Below are positions 1 to 7,351 of a DNA stretch of 28,163 nt, one piece after another. A model generated the notes under the pieces. The model was not told the DNA's origin. It worked only from the letters and a program-made list of their open reading frames with translations, and did not search any database. Each line of letters begins with the position of its first letter. Position 1 is the first letter of the stretch. Location: contig JBKBII010000016.1 in the NCBI GenBank assembly GCA_046299415.1, positions 1 through 28,163 on the forward strand, read 5' to 3'. The translations under genes and the position numbers were made by a program. The DNA is from JBKBII01 sp046299415. GTDB lineage: Bacteria; Pseudomonadota; Gammaproteobacteria; Ectothiorhodospirales; Ectothiorhodospiraceae.

Positions 1-196
1 CGTCGTTTGAGCAGATTGCACAGAATGGGTCCCGTCGGCGCTTGATTTCCCTGCAGCTCGCTTGAGCCAAATCAATGGGTCGTGGCTCGCCTCGCAGGCT
101 GAGTAAGAATTCGCTAGATCGTCTCGCGCCTGTCGGTTGAGGCTTCGCGCTGAGTTTTTCAGCAGTGATGCGTTAGGCAGGGTTTTATCCCATTGC

Positions 197-225
197 TTGA
201 AAAATGGTTTTTGTCGGGTTAACCT
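197..225 (+). promoter_or_regulatory. Candidate sigma-70 promoter for a small RNA
   Basis: A TTGAAA box at 197-202 is followed, after exactly 17 bases, by TAACCT at 220-225. The -35 box is good and the -10 box is weak, keeping only the outer TA...T. Transcription would start near 231-233. That is just before a structured segment that ends in a strong terminator at 313-343, and no protein gene follows. The promoter is inferred from sequence only. Confidence 0.35.
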
Positions 226-231
226 GTACTC

Positions 232-343
232 GCTGAAGGGAAACAGGGACGTTTCCTCGCCTGTAGCGTGAGCGAAAGGCCGCAGCCACATGGATCGTGG
301 TGGGTTCAGTAAGGCCTCGCAGGTATCTGCGAGGCCTTTTTTT
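232..343 (+). ncRNA. Candidate small RNA, about 110 nt, with GGA-loop hairpins
   Basis: The segment looks like a complete small-RNA unit, with a promoter candidate upstream and a 10-bp intrinsic terminator at its end. Between them, GGGAAAC (238-244) pairs with GTTTCCT (251-257), with one G-U pair, around a loop AGGGAC. CCAC (286-289) pairs with GTGG (297-300) around ATGGATC. CTGAA (233-237) can pair with TTCAG (305-309) to close the whole domain. Both apical loops contain A-N-GGA, the signature bound by CsrA/RsmA proteins, but known CsrB/RsmZ RNAs carry more copies. It did not match 6S, tmRNA, SRP or RNase P RNA, nor a riboswitch I know. Its reality as a transcript is an inference. Confidence 0.4.
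313..343 (+). terminator. Strong intrinsic terminator
   Basis: A perfect 10-bp GC-rich stem pairs GGCCTCGCAG (313-322) with CTGCGAGGCC (327-336) around a GTAT loop. Seven T residues follow (337-343). This is a textbook plus-strand Rho-independent terminator. No protein gene inside the window ends here, so it terminates either a small RNA or a transcript entering from the left edge. Confidence 0.85.
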
Positions 344-580
344 GTGCGCTACTCGGCGTTCTCTGGTCAGCTAGCGCTCGCTTCCAGCAAGGACGGTTAA
401 TCGATGGGCTTTTCGGACCAGTGATCGCAAGGACCTGTCTGGCTTGCGGTGATCCAATTCCAATTTCGCTTGCTGCTGCTAGTAAAGTACGCTTACCGCA
501 TAAGCGCCTACGGTAACCTGTGATAGGGGCGGTCGCTCTGCGGTCGGTTGAGGGGATAAAATTGCTAGTGGGTTTGAACG
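344..580 (+). other. Gene-free stretch with alternative hairpins before a terminator
   Basis: No protein gene was found. The plus strand holds a hairpin CGCAAG (426-431)/CTTGCG (443-448) and two mutually exclusive stems: CGCTTA (490-495)/TAAGCG (501-506) and TTACCG (493-498)/CGGTAA (511-516). The stretch ends at the terminator at 581-618. It could be a second small RNA, but no convincing promoter was recognised. Confidence 0.3.
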
Positions 581-618
581 AAAAAAGCCCGAGGCTTTCA
601 AGGCCTCGGGCTTTTTTT
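581..618. terminator. Bidirectional intrinsic terminator
   Basis: A perfect 9-bp stem pairs GCCCGAGGC (587-595) with GCCTCGGGC (603-611) around a 7-base loop. It is flanked by six A residues on the left (581-586) and seven T residues on the right (612-618), so it works on both strands. On the minus strand it lies 83-114 bases past the stop of the cold shock gene and is that gene's likely terminator. On the plus strand it would end whatever is transcribed through 344-580. Confidence 0.85.
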
Positions 619-700
619 ATGCTGCCGCGCGGTGATCTCAGGATGGTACGTTGGCCTTAAAAGCCGTCACGTAAAACCAAAGACGCGCGTTTAGTCAGGC

Positions 701-904
701 TTAGTTAGCGACAACGTTGGCGGCGCTAGGACCTTTGGGGCCCTGTTCGATGTCAAACGTGACTGACTGACCTTCGGCCAACGATTTGAAGCCAGATGCC
801 TGGATGGCGCTGTGATGAACAAACACGTCTTTCGAGCCGTCGGTCGGGGTGATGAAGCCGAAACCTTTCTCGTCGTTAAACCACTTCACGGTACCAGTTG
901 CCAT
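701..904 (-). CDS. csp: Cold shock protein, CspA family
   Basis: A 67-residue single cold shock domain of normal family length. It is a small beta-barrel protein that binds single-stranded RNA or DNA and melts RNA secondary structure in the cytoplasm. The RNP1 motif KGFGFI is at residues 13-18 and RNP2 VFVHH at 27-31; the N-terminal GTVKWFN stretch is typical. The ATG at 904 is preceded by AAGAGG about 10 bases upstream. The gene is monocistronic in appearance: it ends before a bidirectional terminator at 581-618, and the next minus-strand gene upstream stops at 1405. The roughly 500-base gap before it could contain a long leader as in cspA, but I cannot place its promoter. Whether it is cold-induced or constitutive cannot be told from the protein. 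Confidence 0.96.
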   Translation of the reverse strand: MATGTVKWFNDEKGFGFITPTDGSKDVFVHHSAIQASGFKSLAEGQSVTFDIEQGPKGPSAANVVAN

Positions 905-1404
905 TTTTTAAAAACCTCTTTCCATTTTTGAAACAAGAACCTATGCGACATGCATCGGGTTCGACCAGCGTGATCAGACGGAAAAAGGGTGTCCTGAAAA
1001 CAGCGATACCGGCGATTTACGCGACTGAACTTCGGTACGAAAAGCAAGATGCGGGGCCTATGATGCCTCATTTCACGTCGTTGTGCGCGATTTTTTTCAG
1101 CGTGAGAGCACTGCGGCGTTCGTTTTTCTAAAAGAAGGGGTTCCGATTTAGACTCGGGCGTGCAGTGCTGGCGCTGTTCAGCAATTGATGCAGCGATGTG
1201 AAAAATGAGGACCGTCGGCGGGAGTGACGAATTCGTGTGTCGCAGCAGTCGAGGTCGAATCGCATTTTCGGAAGTTGGTTTTGATTCTGGGACTCGGCGA
1301 GTGAGGTCGCGAAAGGGTGGCTGTTTTGGGTTCGTAGTGACCCAGGCGCGGAGTCTGCGCTGCAGATGAATGCCTAGGCGTGCGAGGCTAAGTGCTCGTG
1401 GCTT
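905..1404. other. Gene-free stretch upstream of the cold shock gene
   Basis: About 500 bases with no supportable protein gene. The part nearest 904 must hold the promoter and leader of the minus-strand cold shock gene, since that gene has no close upstream neighbour. No clear -35/-10 pair or cold-shock-box element could be identified by eye. Short open frames on both strands here are basic, low-complexity shadows. Confidence 0.5.
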
Positions 1405-1554
1405 TCACGGGCGCCGTGATCGTAAGAAAAGCCACCGGCTGACGACGCCGAGGGTCAGAAGAAAGCTTCCTATTGGGTAGGGGAAAAGGCCAAAAGCGAA
1501 CGCAAGTAGACTCGCAACCAGCATAACGAACAGAACGGTCAACACTACGTCCAC
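1405..1554 (-). CDS. 49-residue two-segment membrane protein
   Basis: A small open frame reading minus from a GTG at 1554 to a TGA at 1405-1407. A GGGAG ribosome binding site lies 6 bases before the GTG. The product is very hydrophobic: a first segment at about residues 3-23, a turn with the motif GLFPYPIG (22-29), a second segment at about 30-44, and a basic tail RSRRP. This pattern of two short helices joined by an FPYP turn and ending in arginines fits a small inner-membrane protein and is unlikely by chance, but I cannot name a family or function. It lies between the mutarotase and cold shock genes on the same strand. A start further upstream would need a non-ATG codon without a ribosome binding site. 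Confidence 0.5.
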   Translation of the reverse strand: MDVVLTVLFVMLVASLLAFAFGLFPYPIGSFLLTLGVVSRWLFLRSRRP

Positions 1555-1838
1555 AGCCCGCTCCCGTGTGAAAGTCCTATGTGTCTTGGGTCTTGAGCGC
1601 TAGGTGGCATTAGTCGTTGGCGAGCACTTGATTCACTCTAGCAGACGTGGACTTGGCGCATCGGGCTCTTGCCTGCACGGGCGATTCCCGCCGACTATCG
1701 TCATTGTGACCGAAAGCCACCCATGATGAGTCACGTCGTATTTTGAACCCGAACGGACGCATGGACGGTACAAGTCAAGGCGAGATGCGTGAGCGGCGAC
1801 CAATCGAATAGTCTTTTTTGGCGTGCTGGAGTGAATGA

Positions 1839-2843
1839 TCAGGACTCTTGTGCGTCAAGACTCAAGCGCATCGTCATGCAGTGACGGTCACCTGGGCCGA
1901 GTGGATAGGCGTCCTCAAGGACGTTGGCGACCTCGGCACACAGGGTGTGACGGTATTGATCATCAGGCATGTCGGCGAAAGCTTTCACGCCCTCCGGACC
2001 TGGATTCCACAACACACTGCTCGCAGCACCTTCCCGTTCGATAAGAATCGTGCGCCGGCCGTCATTCAGCGATTGCGTCGCGGTTGTGCCCAGATAGATC
2101 GTCTCCATTGGAGTCGTGACCTGGACATCACCAGACTGGCTCGAGCACGAGCTTAACGAGAGCTTGTCGATGACGGTTGCGCTTGAGTATCCGCGTGCAA
2201 TCACGCGAGCGGCATCATCGACGGCGAAGTACGTGTGAAAGGCTTCCGACACAATCCATTCACGATCGCTGCGGTTTTCGCCTGTGAGCTTCAATTCGAG
2301 GCAATCGCCGAGCGTCACGTCAAGTTCGAGATGGAAGTCGTGGGGCCAAGCCTTCCGGATGTGTTCGGATGAGCTTAGAGCGAGGGTGATCTTTGTGGCT
2401 TCGTTTGTTGCGTGCTCTGCTGTTACCACGGACCAATCAAAGTACCGCGCGATGCCGTGACCCTTTTTACTGGCGTCGCTCGCGTCTTCTCCAAGTGCTG
2501 TGGCGTCGTAGGAACCGAACCAGGGCCAGCATACTGGAACGCCGCCCCTCACTGGTTTTTGACCATCGTAAAGCGCCGTTTCGCTGACCCAGATGAGGTC
2601 ATCGCTTAGCCGACCGTTGATTCGTGGCTTGTAGCTGAGCAACGTCCCGCCGAATGTCGTAAGGCTTGCTTCACCATGATGGTTCCGTAGATCGATCATC
2701 ACGAGCGCGTCCCGACTTGAGAATTTGACGTGATCATTTCCGAAGCGGTCGTTGAGTTCGTTGACTCGATCTTGCACGGCGGACGCGTTGGTCAAAGCTG
2801 ACTCCTTAAGTCGTCGTTGGAGCTGGTTGAAAGCTACATTCAT
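1839..2843 (-). CDS. D-hexose-6-phosphate mutarotase, YeaD-like
   Basis: A 334-residue aldose-1-epimerase-fold protein of the glucose-6-phosphate 1-epimerase branch, which interconverts the alpha and beta anomers of hexose-6-phosphates in the cytoplasm. The family signature RGGVPVCWPWFG lies at residues 99-110. HGIAR is at 129-133, the catalytic histidine in EAFHTYF at 203, and the acidic partner in CAEVANV (Glu304). The length is about 40 residues above E. coli YeaD, mostly an N-terminal extension. The ATG at 2843 was chosen over an in-frame TTG at 2858; neither has a strong ribosome binding site. The gene has no sugar-metabolism neighbours and appears to stand alone. Family assignment is secure; the exact sugar substrate is inferred from the family. 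Confidence 0.92.
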   Translation of the reverse strand: MNVAFNQLQRRLKESALTNASAVQDRVNELNDRFGNDHVKFSSRDALVMIDLRNHHGEASLTTFGGTLLSYKPRINGRLSDDLIWVSETALYDGQKPVRGGVPVCWPWFGSYDATALGEDASDASKKGHGIARYFDWSVVTAEHATNEATKITLALSSSEHIRKAWPHDFHLELDVTLGDCLELKLTGENRSDREWIVSEAFHTYFAVDDAARVIARGYSSATVIDKLSLSSCSSQSGDVQVTTPMETIYLGTTATQSLNDGRRTILIEREGAASSVLWNPGPEGVKAFADMPDDQYRHTLCAEVANVLEDAYPLGPGDRHCMTMRLSLDAQES

Positions 2844-3649
2844 TTTGAAGGCTAGCAAAGAACGGTTTGAATGGTGCGGATTGACGTATCGGACTGTGAT
2901 CGGTGTCTGCCAAGAGGGTCGAGATCAGGCCCATTGAATGGCGATGCCTGTCGCCCACATACCGGACAGATTTATCAACCCGAACCCAGGTTCAAAGACG
3001 CGATAGTTGGCGAGGCAGGTCTTTTGAAAAATGGGGCATGCTTGGTGGTCTCGTAAATTCATTTCACACGATGACGGCGTATTTCGCCGAGTGCAGCGGC
3101 ACAACGAAACCTGGAAGTTTGTCGGCGGTTTTGCGGCACCATTGTGACGACGCCAGGCCAAACGATTTTTGGCCCGAGAGGCCGGGTGCCTTTCGAGATC
3201 GCAACCACTGAAAGTACCTCGGTTCAGCTTTTGAATTCACGGATATATCGAACGATATTCCTCGGTCATGCCGGCCTGCTGGCCGATTCTCGTTACGTAC
3301 CACGCTCTTCTTGAGTATCTTTTTTCGCCTAGACGTATCGAGAAAGTCTTCTCGTTCAGTATGTGTTGGAACTCTGATATACACTAGGCGTTGTATTAGA
3401 GATAAAGATTCGCGAGACAGTGTTCCGTAAATACGACAGGTCATGGCGGTCACCGCGAGGTCATCACCAGATCCGTCGATACTCGCATCATCCCCATGCG
3501 AGAGGCGCTCTGTAGCGTTTTTTAAAGTGGTCCGTTCGCCGTCGGGATCGACGCCGGCCGACCCCTGTTCTGCCGCGGGACCTACCGCGCTCGGTGGCAG
3601 CAGGCGGCCCCACCAAGACGGATTCAATCGGCTTGAAAGGGAGATTGCC
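2844..3649. other. Gene-free stretch of about 800 bases
   Basis: No supportable gene. A 270-codon minus-strand frame spans 3064-3876, but its translation has no recognisable motif and a composition typical of antisense frames, and it overlaps the small plus-strand gene at 3650. The AT-richer patch at about 3360-3400 could hold a promoter for that gene, but no clean -35/-10 pair was found. Confidence 0.45.
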
Positions 3650-3892
3650 ATGTCAGTCAGTACATTCGAAAACATTGACGCAGCTACGGCACGTTGTGAG
3701 GATTGCCTTCCTAAAGGGTGCACGATCCTGCCGCGCAAGATGGTTGGATCAATGCTCGTCATTGCGGCTGCCGCTCTAGCCGGCTCAATCGCGCAAGACG
3801 GGCGCGCGTTGGGTGCGGTCGGGTCTTTTGTCGGCGTGGACCATTGGTTCCTCGGTGAAGCCCACACTGTGGACACGCACCCCCTGCGTTGA
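3650..3892 (+). CDS. Small hypothetical membrane protein with a three-cysteine N-terminus
   Basis: An 80-residue open frame starting at the ATG at 3650, which has a good AAGGGAG ribosome binding site 5 bases upstream; this decides the start inside a longer frame that opens at 3443. Residues 16, 19 and 24 are cysteines (CEDCLPKGC), a possible metal or disulfide cluster. They are followed by one hydrophobic segment at about 32-48 and a less hydrophobic glycine-rich stretch at 53-63. The tail contains several histidines. I do not recognise the family. The ribosome binding site and the orderly Cys-then-membrane layout argue for a real gene, while the lack of any known homologue and the gene-poor surroundings argue for caution. 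It stands alone, with no gene on the same strand before 4721. Confidence 0.38.
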   Translation: MSVSTFENIDAATARCEDCLPKGCTILPRKMVGSMLVIAAAALAGSIAQDGRALGAVGSFVGVDHWFLGEAHTVDTHPLR

Positions 3893-4632
3893 TCGCTGTC
3901 GCCTGCGCGCAGGGACTCTCGGGCTACCCCGACTGCGACGCTTGAATGGCTCGAGGTAACGGCGGCCCTGAAACGAGAGCACCTTGGTCACGGCCCAGAC
4001 CTGCAGTCAAGTCGACAAAAAAACGGTCTCGCATAGGACCGGTATCAGGCACGCTGGCCGACGGCGACCGCTGCGTCTCGATGATCGTTTTGAGCATTGT
4101 GCGGCCCTTCGAACGGGGCTCCGTATGACGTCGCCGCCATGCGGCCGTTCGGATTCAGGTGCGCGCCGCAAACGTGATCCGCCCTGGCATTTTTCAAACG
4201 CCCCCAAAGTACAACGGTTTTGGCTGTCAGCGTCGCTTTCGGGCGACTGATACGGGGCCTATGTGCGTGCTTCACGCGAGTCGAGCTCTGAAGCTGAAAC
4301 GGCTGTGGCGTCATCTGTGCTCCTAGAGTGAAGTGAGCAGGCTCTGGACGCTCGCAGTTGACCGGTGTCGGGTTTGTGAGCGGCGTCGCCGCGCGAGCAT
4401 GGGTCACGCGCACACGGGGCCGAGTGTTGAGTAAAGGTCGATGGATTGATTCCGAGTAGATCTGGCACTCTTTCCTCGGCGCCTCACTTTGGTGATGCAA
4501 GGCATGTTCGATTCTGTCGAACGAGGATGCCGCGTTGTTTGCTTAATGAAAAATCCCGTCCTCTTCACCGTCGCGCGCGCTAGCTCTCGTGCTCTGTCGC
4601 TATGACCCGGTCGGATTTAAGCAAACTAATGG
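3893..4632. other. Gene-free stretch upstream of the chemoreceptor
   Basis: About 740 bases without a supportable gene; the open frames on both strands are arginine- and proline-rich shadows. The one structured element is an inverted repeat at 4501-4531: GTTCGA/TCGAAC around a 5-base loop, with outer GGCAT/ATGCC arms separated by a 4-base bulge. Confidence 0.45.
4501..4531. repeat. Inverted repeat, possible operator or hairpin
   Basis: GTTCGA (4506-4511) and TCGAAC (4517-4522) form a perfect 6-bp palindrome around TTCTG. GGCAT (4501-4505) and ATGCC (4527-4531) extend it after a 4-base bulge. There is no T-run, so it is not a terminator. It lies about 100 bases before the sigma-28 promoter of the chemoreceptor. 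Function unknown. Confidence 0.3.
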
Positions 4633-4659
4633 TCAAGATCGTGTGTCGGCAGCCGTATC
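4633..4659 (+). promoter_or_regulatory. Candidate sigma-28 (FliA) promoter
   Basis: TCAA at 4633-4636, a 15-base spacer, then GCCGTATC at 4652-4659. The established FliA consensus is TAAA-N15-GCCGATAA, so spacing is exact, GCCG is complete and six of eight -10 positions match. Transcription would begin around 4665, giving a leader of about 55 bases to the chemoreceptor ATG at 4721. Chemoreceptor genes are classical FliA targets, so the context supports the call. Confidence 0.65.
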
Positions 4660-4720
4660 ATCTCCAAGGGAACTCTGGACGAATGGCCCCGCGTTCGCGT
4701 CACTGCCTCGGAGGTTGTAA

Positions 4721-6298
4721 ATGCGCAAGAATCTGCCAATCACTCAGCAAGAATATCGGATTCCTGAGGATCGCAGCCTCATTTCGTCCACGGATTTGAA
4801 AGGCAGAATTCAGGCGGCGAATAGTGCATTTGTCGAGGTCAGTGGTTTCGATGAATCCGAGCTGCTGGGGTCGGCGCACAACATCGTTCGCCATCCCGAT
4901 ATGCCCGAAGCGGCATTCCTCGATATGTGGGAGAACCTGAAAAACGATCGGGCTTGGATGGGGTTGGTTAAAAACCGACGCAAAAACGGCGATCACTATT
5001 GGGTGCATGCCTTCGTTACGCCGGCGTTCGAAAAGGGTGAGAAGGTTGGCTACGAGTCGGTTCGGTTTCCGCCGACTCGCGAGGACATCTCTCGCGCGGA
5101 GAGGCTTTACCGACGGGTTAGCTCGGGCGCACGGGCGGGCCGACGATGGTTTGAGCCACTTGCGATTCGGTGGCCGGCGTTGACGATGGGTTCACTCATC
5201 ATCGCAGTCTCGTGGGGGCTGTTTGGTCCGCAGACGCTGACGGCCTCATTGATCGGTTTCTTGCTGATCATCGCGCTAGCAGCTGTGGGCGCAACGGCGC
5301 TGACCGCTCCTTTGCAACGCATTTCGGAGCGCGCTCGGGCCGTCATCGATAATCCTCTTATTCAGAAAAGTTACGCCAACGCGTGGGGTGAGGCCGCAGA
5401 AGTCGAGGTGGCGTTGCGTTTCCTTGAAACACGAGTTAACGCGATTCTTGATCGAGTAGGCGGTCAATCCGGTGACGTCGCAGAGACAGCAGCGGTCAAT
5501 GCAGAAGGCGTCCACAATACGGTCAAGGCCGTAGAGCGGCAGCAGGGCGAAATCGATCAGGTCGCAGCGGCCATGAATGAAATGACCGCGACGATTCATG
5601 AGATGGCAAGCAATTCGACGCTTGCAGCCGACGCCGCCAACCGTGCAGATGATGAAACGCGTTCTGGGCGACAAGTGGTTCAGTCCACGATTGATGCCAT
5701 CGACGCGATGGCGCGCGAGGTCGAGTCAACCGCTCGGGCACTCGCTGAGTTGCGGCAGGACACTGATGAAATCGACAAAATTCTTGGCGTAATTCGTGGA
5801 ATCGCAGAGCAGACCAATTTACTGGCGCTGAACGCGGCGATCGAAGCTGCACGGGCCGGCGAGCACGGACGCGGCTTTGCCGTGGTTGCAGATGAAGTTC
5901 GCACGCTTTCACAGCGCACCGAAGAATCCACTGTGACGATTCGCACGATGATTGAGCGCCTGCAGCGGCGAGCTGCAACGGCCGTTGATGCGATGCAGGG
6001 CTCTCAGAAGCGAGCAGAGACTGGCGTCGAGCAGGCAGGAAGAGCGGGTGACTCGTTGTCCCGGATCGCGGAGGCGGTCTCGCAAATCAGCGATATGAAC
6101 ACTCAGATCGCGACCGCAGTTGAAGAGCAAAGCGCCGTGTCCGAAGAGATTAATCGCAATGTCACGCGAATTCGAGACGCTGCGACGGAAACGCTCGATA
6201 TTGCAGGTCGCTCAGGTCAGCTTGCCGATCAATTGACGCGTCAGTCAGACGGAATTCGTTCGCTGATTCAACGTTTTGCGATCAAATCCAAGGGTTGA
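4721..6298 (+). CDS. Aer-like PAS-domain energy-taxis chemoreceptor
   Basis: A 525-residue methyl-accepting chemotaxis protein. Residues about 10-120 form a cytoplasmic PAS domain very close to E. coli Aer: the N-x-VRHPDMP motif is at 54-62, and the KNRRKNGDHYWV stretch at 84-95 is nearly identical to Aer. This PAS domain normally binds FAD and senses cell redox state. Two hydrophobic segments at about 153-169 and 172-195 form a membrane hairpin. The kinase-control module follows, with the conserved tip (EQTNLLALNAAIEAARAGE) at 363-381. There is no large periplasmic domain and no C-terminal CheR-docking pentapeptide, as in Aer. GGAGG lies 7 bases before the ATG, and a FliA promoter lies at 4633-4659. 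No other chemotaxis or flagellar gene is in the window, so it acts with a pathway encoded elsewhere. The ligand as FAD is inferred from the family. Confidence 0.94.
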   Translation: MRKNLPITQQEYRIPEDRSLISSTDLKGRIQAANSAFVEVSGFDESELLGSAHNIVRHPDMPEAAFLDMWENLKNDRAWMGLVKNRRKNGDHYWVHAFVTPAFEKGEKVGYESVRFPPTREDISRAERLYRRVSSGARAGRRWFEPLAIRWPALTMGSLIIAVSWGLFGPQTLTASLIGFLLIIALAAVGATALTAPLQRISERARAVIDNPLIQKSYANAWGEAAEVEVALRFLETRVNAILDRVGGQSGDVAETAAVNAEGVHNTVKAVERQQGEIDQVAAAMNEMTATIHEMASNSTLAADAANRADDETRSGRQVVQSTIDAIDAMAREVESTARALAELRQDTDEIDKILGVIRGIAEQTNLLALNAAIEAARAGEHGRGFAVVADEVRTLSQRTEESTVTIRTMIERLQRRAATAVDAMQGSQKRAETGVEQAGRAGDSLSRIAEAVSQISDMNTQIATAVEEQSAVSEEINRNVTRIRDAATETLDIAGRSGQLADQLTRQSDGIRSLIQRFAIKSKG

Positions 6299-6318
6299 GT
6301 GAAGTTTTGCGTTGGCGT

Positions 6319-6345
6319 CCGCTCGTCCCTCTGTGGCTCGAGCGG
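6319..6345. other. Stem-loop between convergent genes
   Basis: A perfect 7-bp stem pairs CCGCTCG (6319-6325) with CGAGCGG (6339-6345) around a 13-base loop. It lies between the chemoreceptor stop at 6298 and the convergent gene ending at 6435. Lack of a T-run makes it a weak or Rho-assisted 3' end at best. Confidence 0.3.
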
Positions 6346-6434
6346 TGCCTGCTGGGTGCGGACACCGTAATGCGTTTGACGCGGGGAAAACTGTGGTGAC
6401 CGGCTTTTTTAAGTAGACATAAGCGGATGACGGG

Positions 6435-7262
6435 TTAGCGGCCGCCGCCGAACATGCCTTTTAATGCTTCCTGGGCTTCGGGTGAGTTCATCGTGTCCAT
6501 CAACATCTTCATCGCGTCTTGCATGTTGATATCGCCCATACCCTCCGGCATCAATGAACCCTGACGTAAGCCGTCCAAGGAAAAATGGGCTGCGTTGATC
6601 TCAGAATGATCGACGCTTGTCAATTCAAAGATGCCTTCGTCGGTGTTCAGGCGTAGAGGCGTTCGCTCCTCGAAGCGTTCGTCAGATAGGCCGGCAAGCA
6701 CAGCGTCTCCCGCCGCTGGCGCGATGTCCGAGAATCGGCGCGAAATTTCGACAAAGGCCCTCTGCAGTTCGTCGAGTCTTGCGTCGTTCGTCAAGACCGC
6801 AGTCTGATTTTGGTCGTCGTAGGAAATTTCGTAGACGGTGCCTTCGAATCCCGCGATCCTTTCGCGTTGTTGAGTCCGGGTCACGCCAAGGCGCGCCGGG
6901 TCAAAAGCATCTTCGTCGTCAATGAAAGCCGCCATGACGCTTTGCATCATTCCCTTCATTGCGCCGAGATCGATGTATTCATCGCCTTCGATCGCATAGA
7001 TATTGTCGTCGCGAAAAAGGAGCGCTCCACTTTGACCGTCGAACTGGCCCTCAAAGCGCATGCGCTTTTCGCTTTGGAACCGGATGGTCATGGTCTCGCC
7101 GGAGTTGATGTCGCGGTACTCGGCCGTGATGTCGGCCGCGACGTTGTGTTGACCCAGCGCGACACCACTCATGACGAGCAGAAGGCTCATCGCCAGCCTG
7201 CGCGGTCTGCGGGAGCGGTTGTGACATGAGCTGACGCTTGCTCGGATACGTGGGTTGCTCAT
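6435..7262 (-). CDS. Secreted hypothetical protein
   Basis: A 275-residue protein starting at the ATG at 7262, where GAGG sits 6 bases upstream and a signal peptide follows directly; the open frame continues upstream to 7355 without support. The N-terminus has an arginine-rich region (RSRRPRRLA), then a hydrophobic core AMSLLLVMSGVALG at about 25-38, so it is exported. The mature part is mostly predicted beta and acidic. It contains the stretch SEKRMRFEGQFDGQSGALLF, an IYAIEGDEYIDLG segment and a Met-rich helix (MKGMMQSVMAAF). The overall layout recalls DUF4412/LolA-like periplasmic proteins, but similarity is too faint to name. It ends in a Met/Gly-rich tail (MKMLMDTM...MFGGGR). It lies 89 bases downstream of the membrane protein ending at 7352, with which it may be cotranscribed. 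Confidence 0.7.
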   Translation of the reverse strand: MSNPRIRASVSSCHNRSRRPRRLAMSLLLVMSGVALGQHNVAADITAEYRDINSGETMTIRFQSEKRMRFEGQFDGQSGALLFRDDNIYAIEGDEYIDLGAMKGMMQSVMAAFIDDEDAFDPARLGVTRTQQRERIAGFEGTVYEISYDDQNQTAVLTNDARLDELQRAFVEISRRFSDIAPAAGDAVLAGLSDERFEERTPLRLNTDEGIFELTSVDHSEINAAHFSLDGLRQGSLMPEGMGDINMQDAMKMLMDTMNSPEAQEALKGMFGGGR

Positions 7263-7351
7263 CTGAACCTCGATGTGTGATTCGAAAACATGATGCTGCG
7301 GGCCGATGACGGCGTGTATCGATTTGGCTGAATATGCAACTGAATGAATTC

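Noticed and set aside
3..65. Possible C-terminal end of a gene entering from the left edge (frame 3, stop at 63-65)
   Set aside because: Only 20 codons are visible and they match nothing recognisable.
232..310. Cyclic-di-GMP (GEMM), cobalamin or 6S RNA identity for the small-RNA candidate
   Set aside because: The conserved core sequences of these RNAs are absent and no gene follows that a riboswitch could control.
3064..3876. 270-codon minus-strand open frame
   Set aside because: No recognisable motif, composition typical of antisense frames, no ribosome binding site noted, and it overlaps a plus-strand small gene with a better start.
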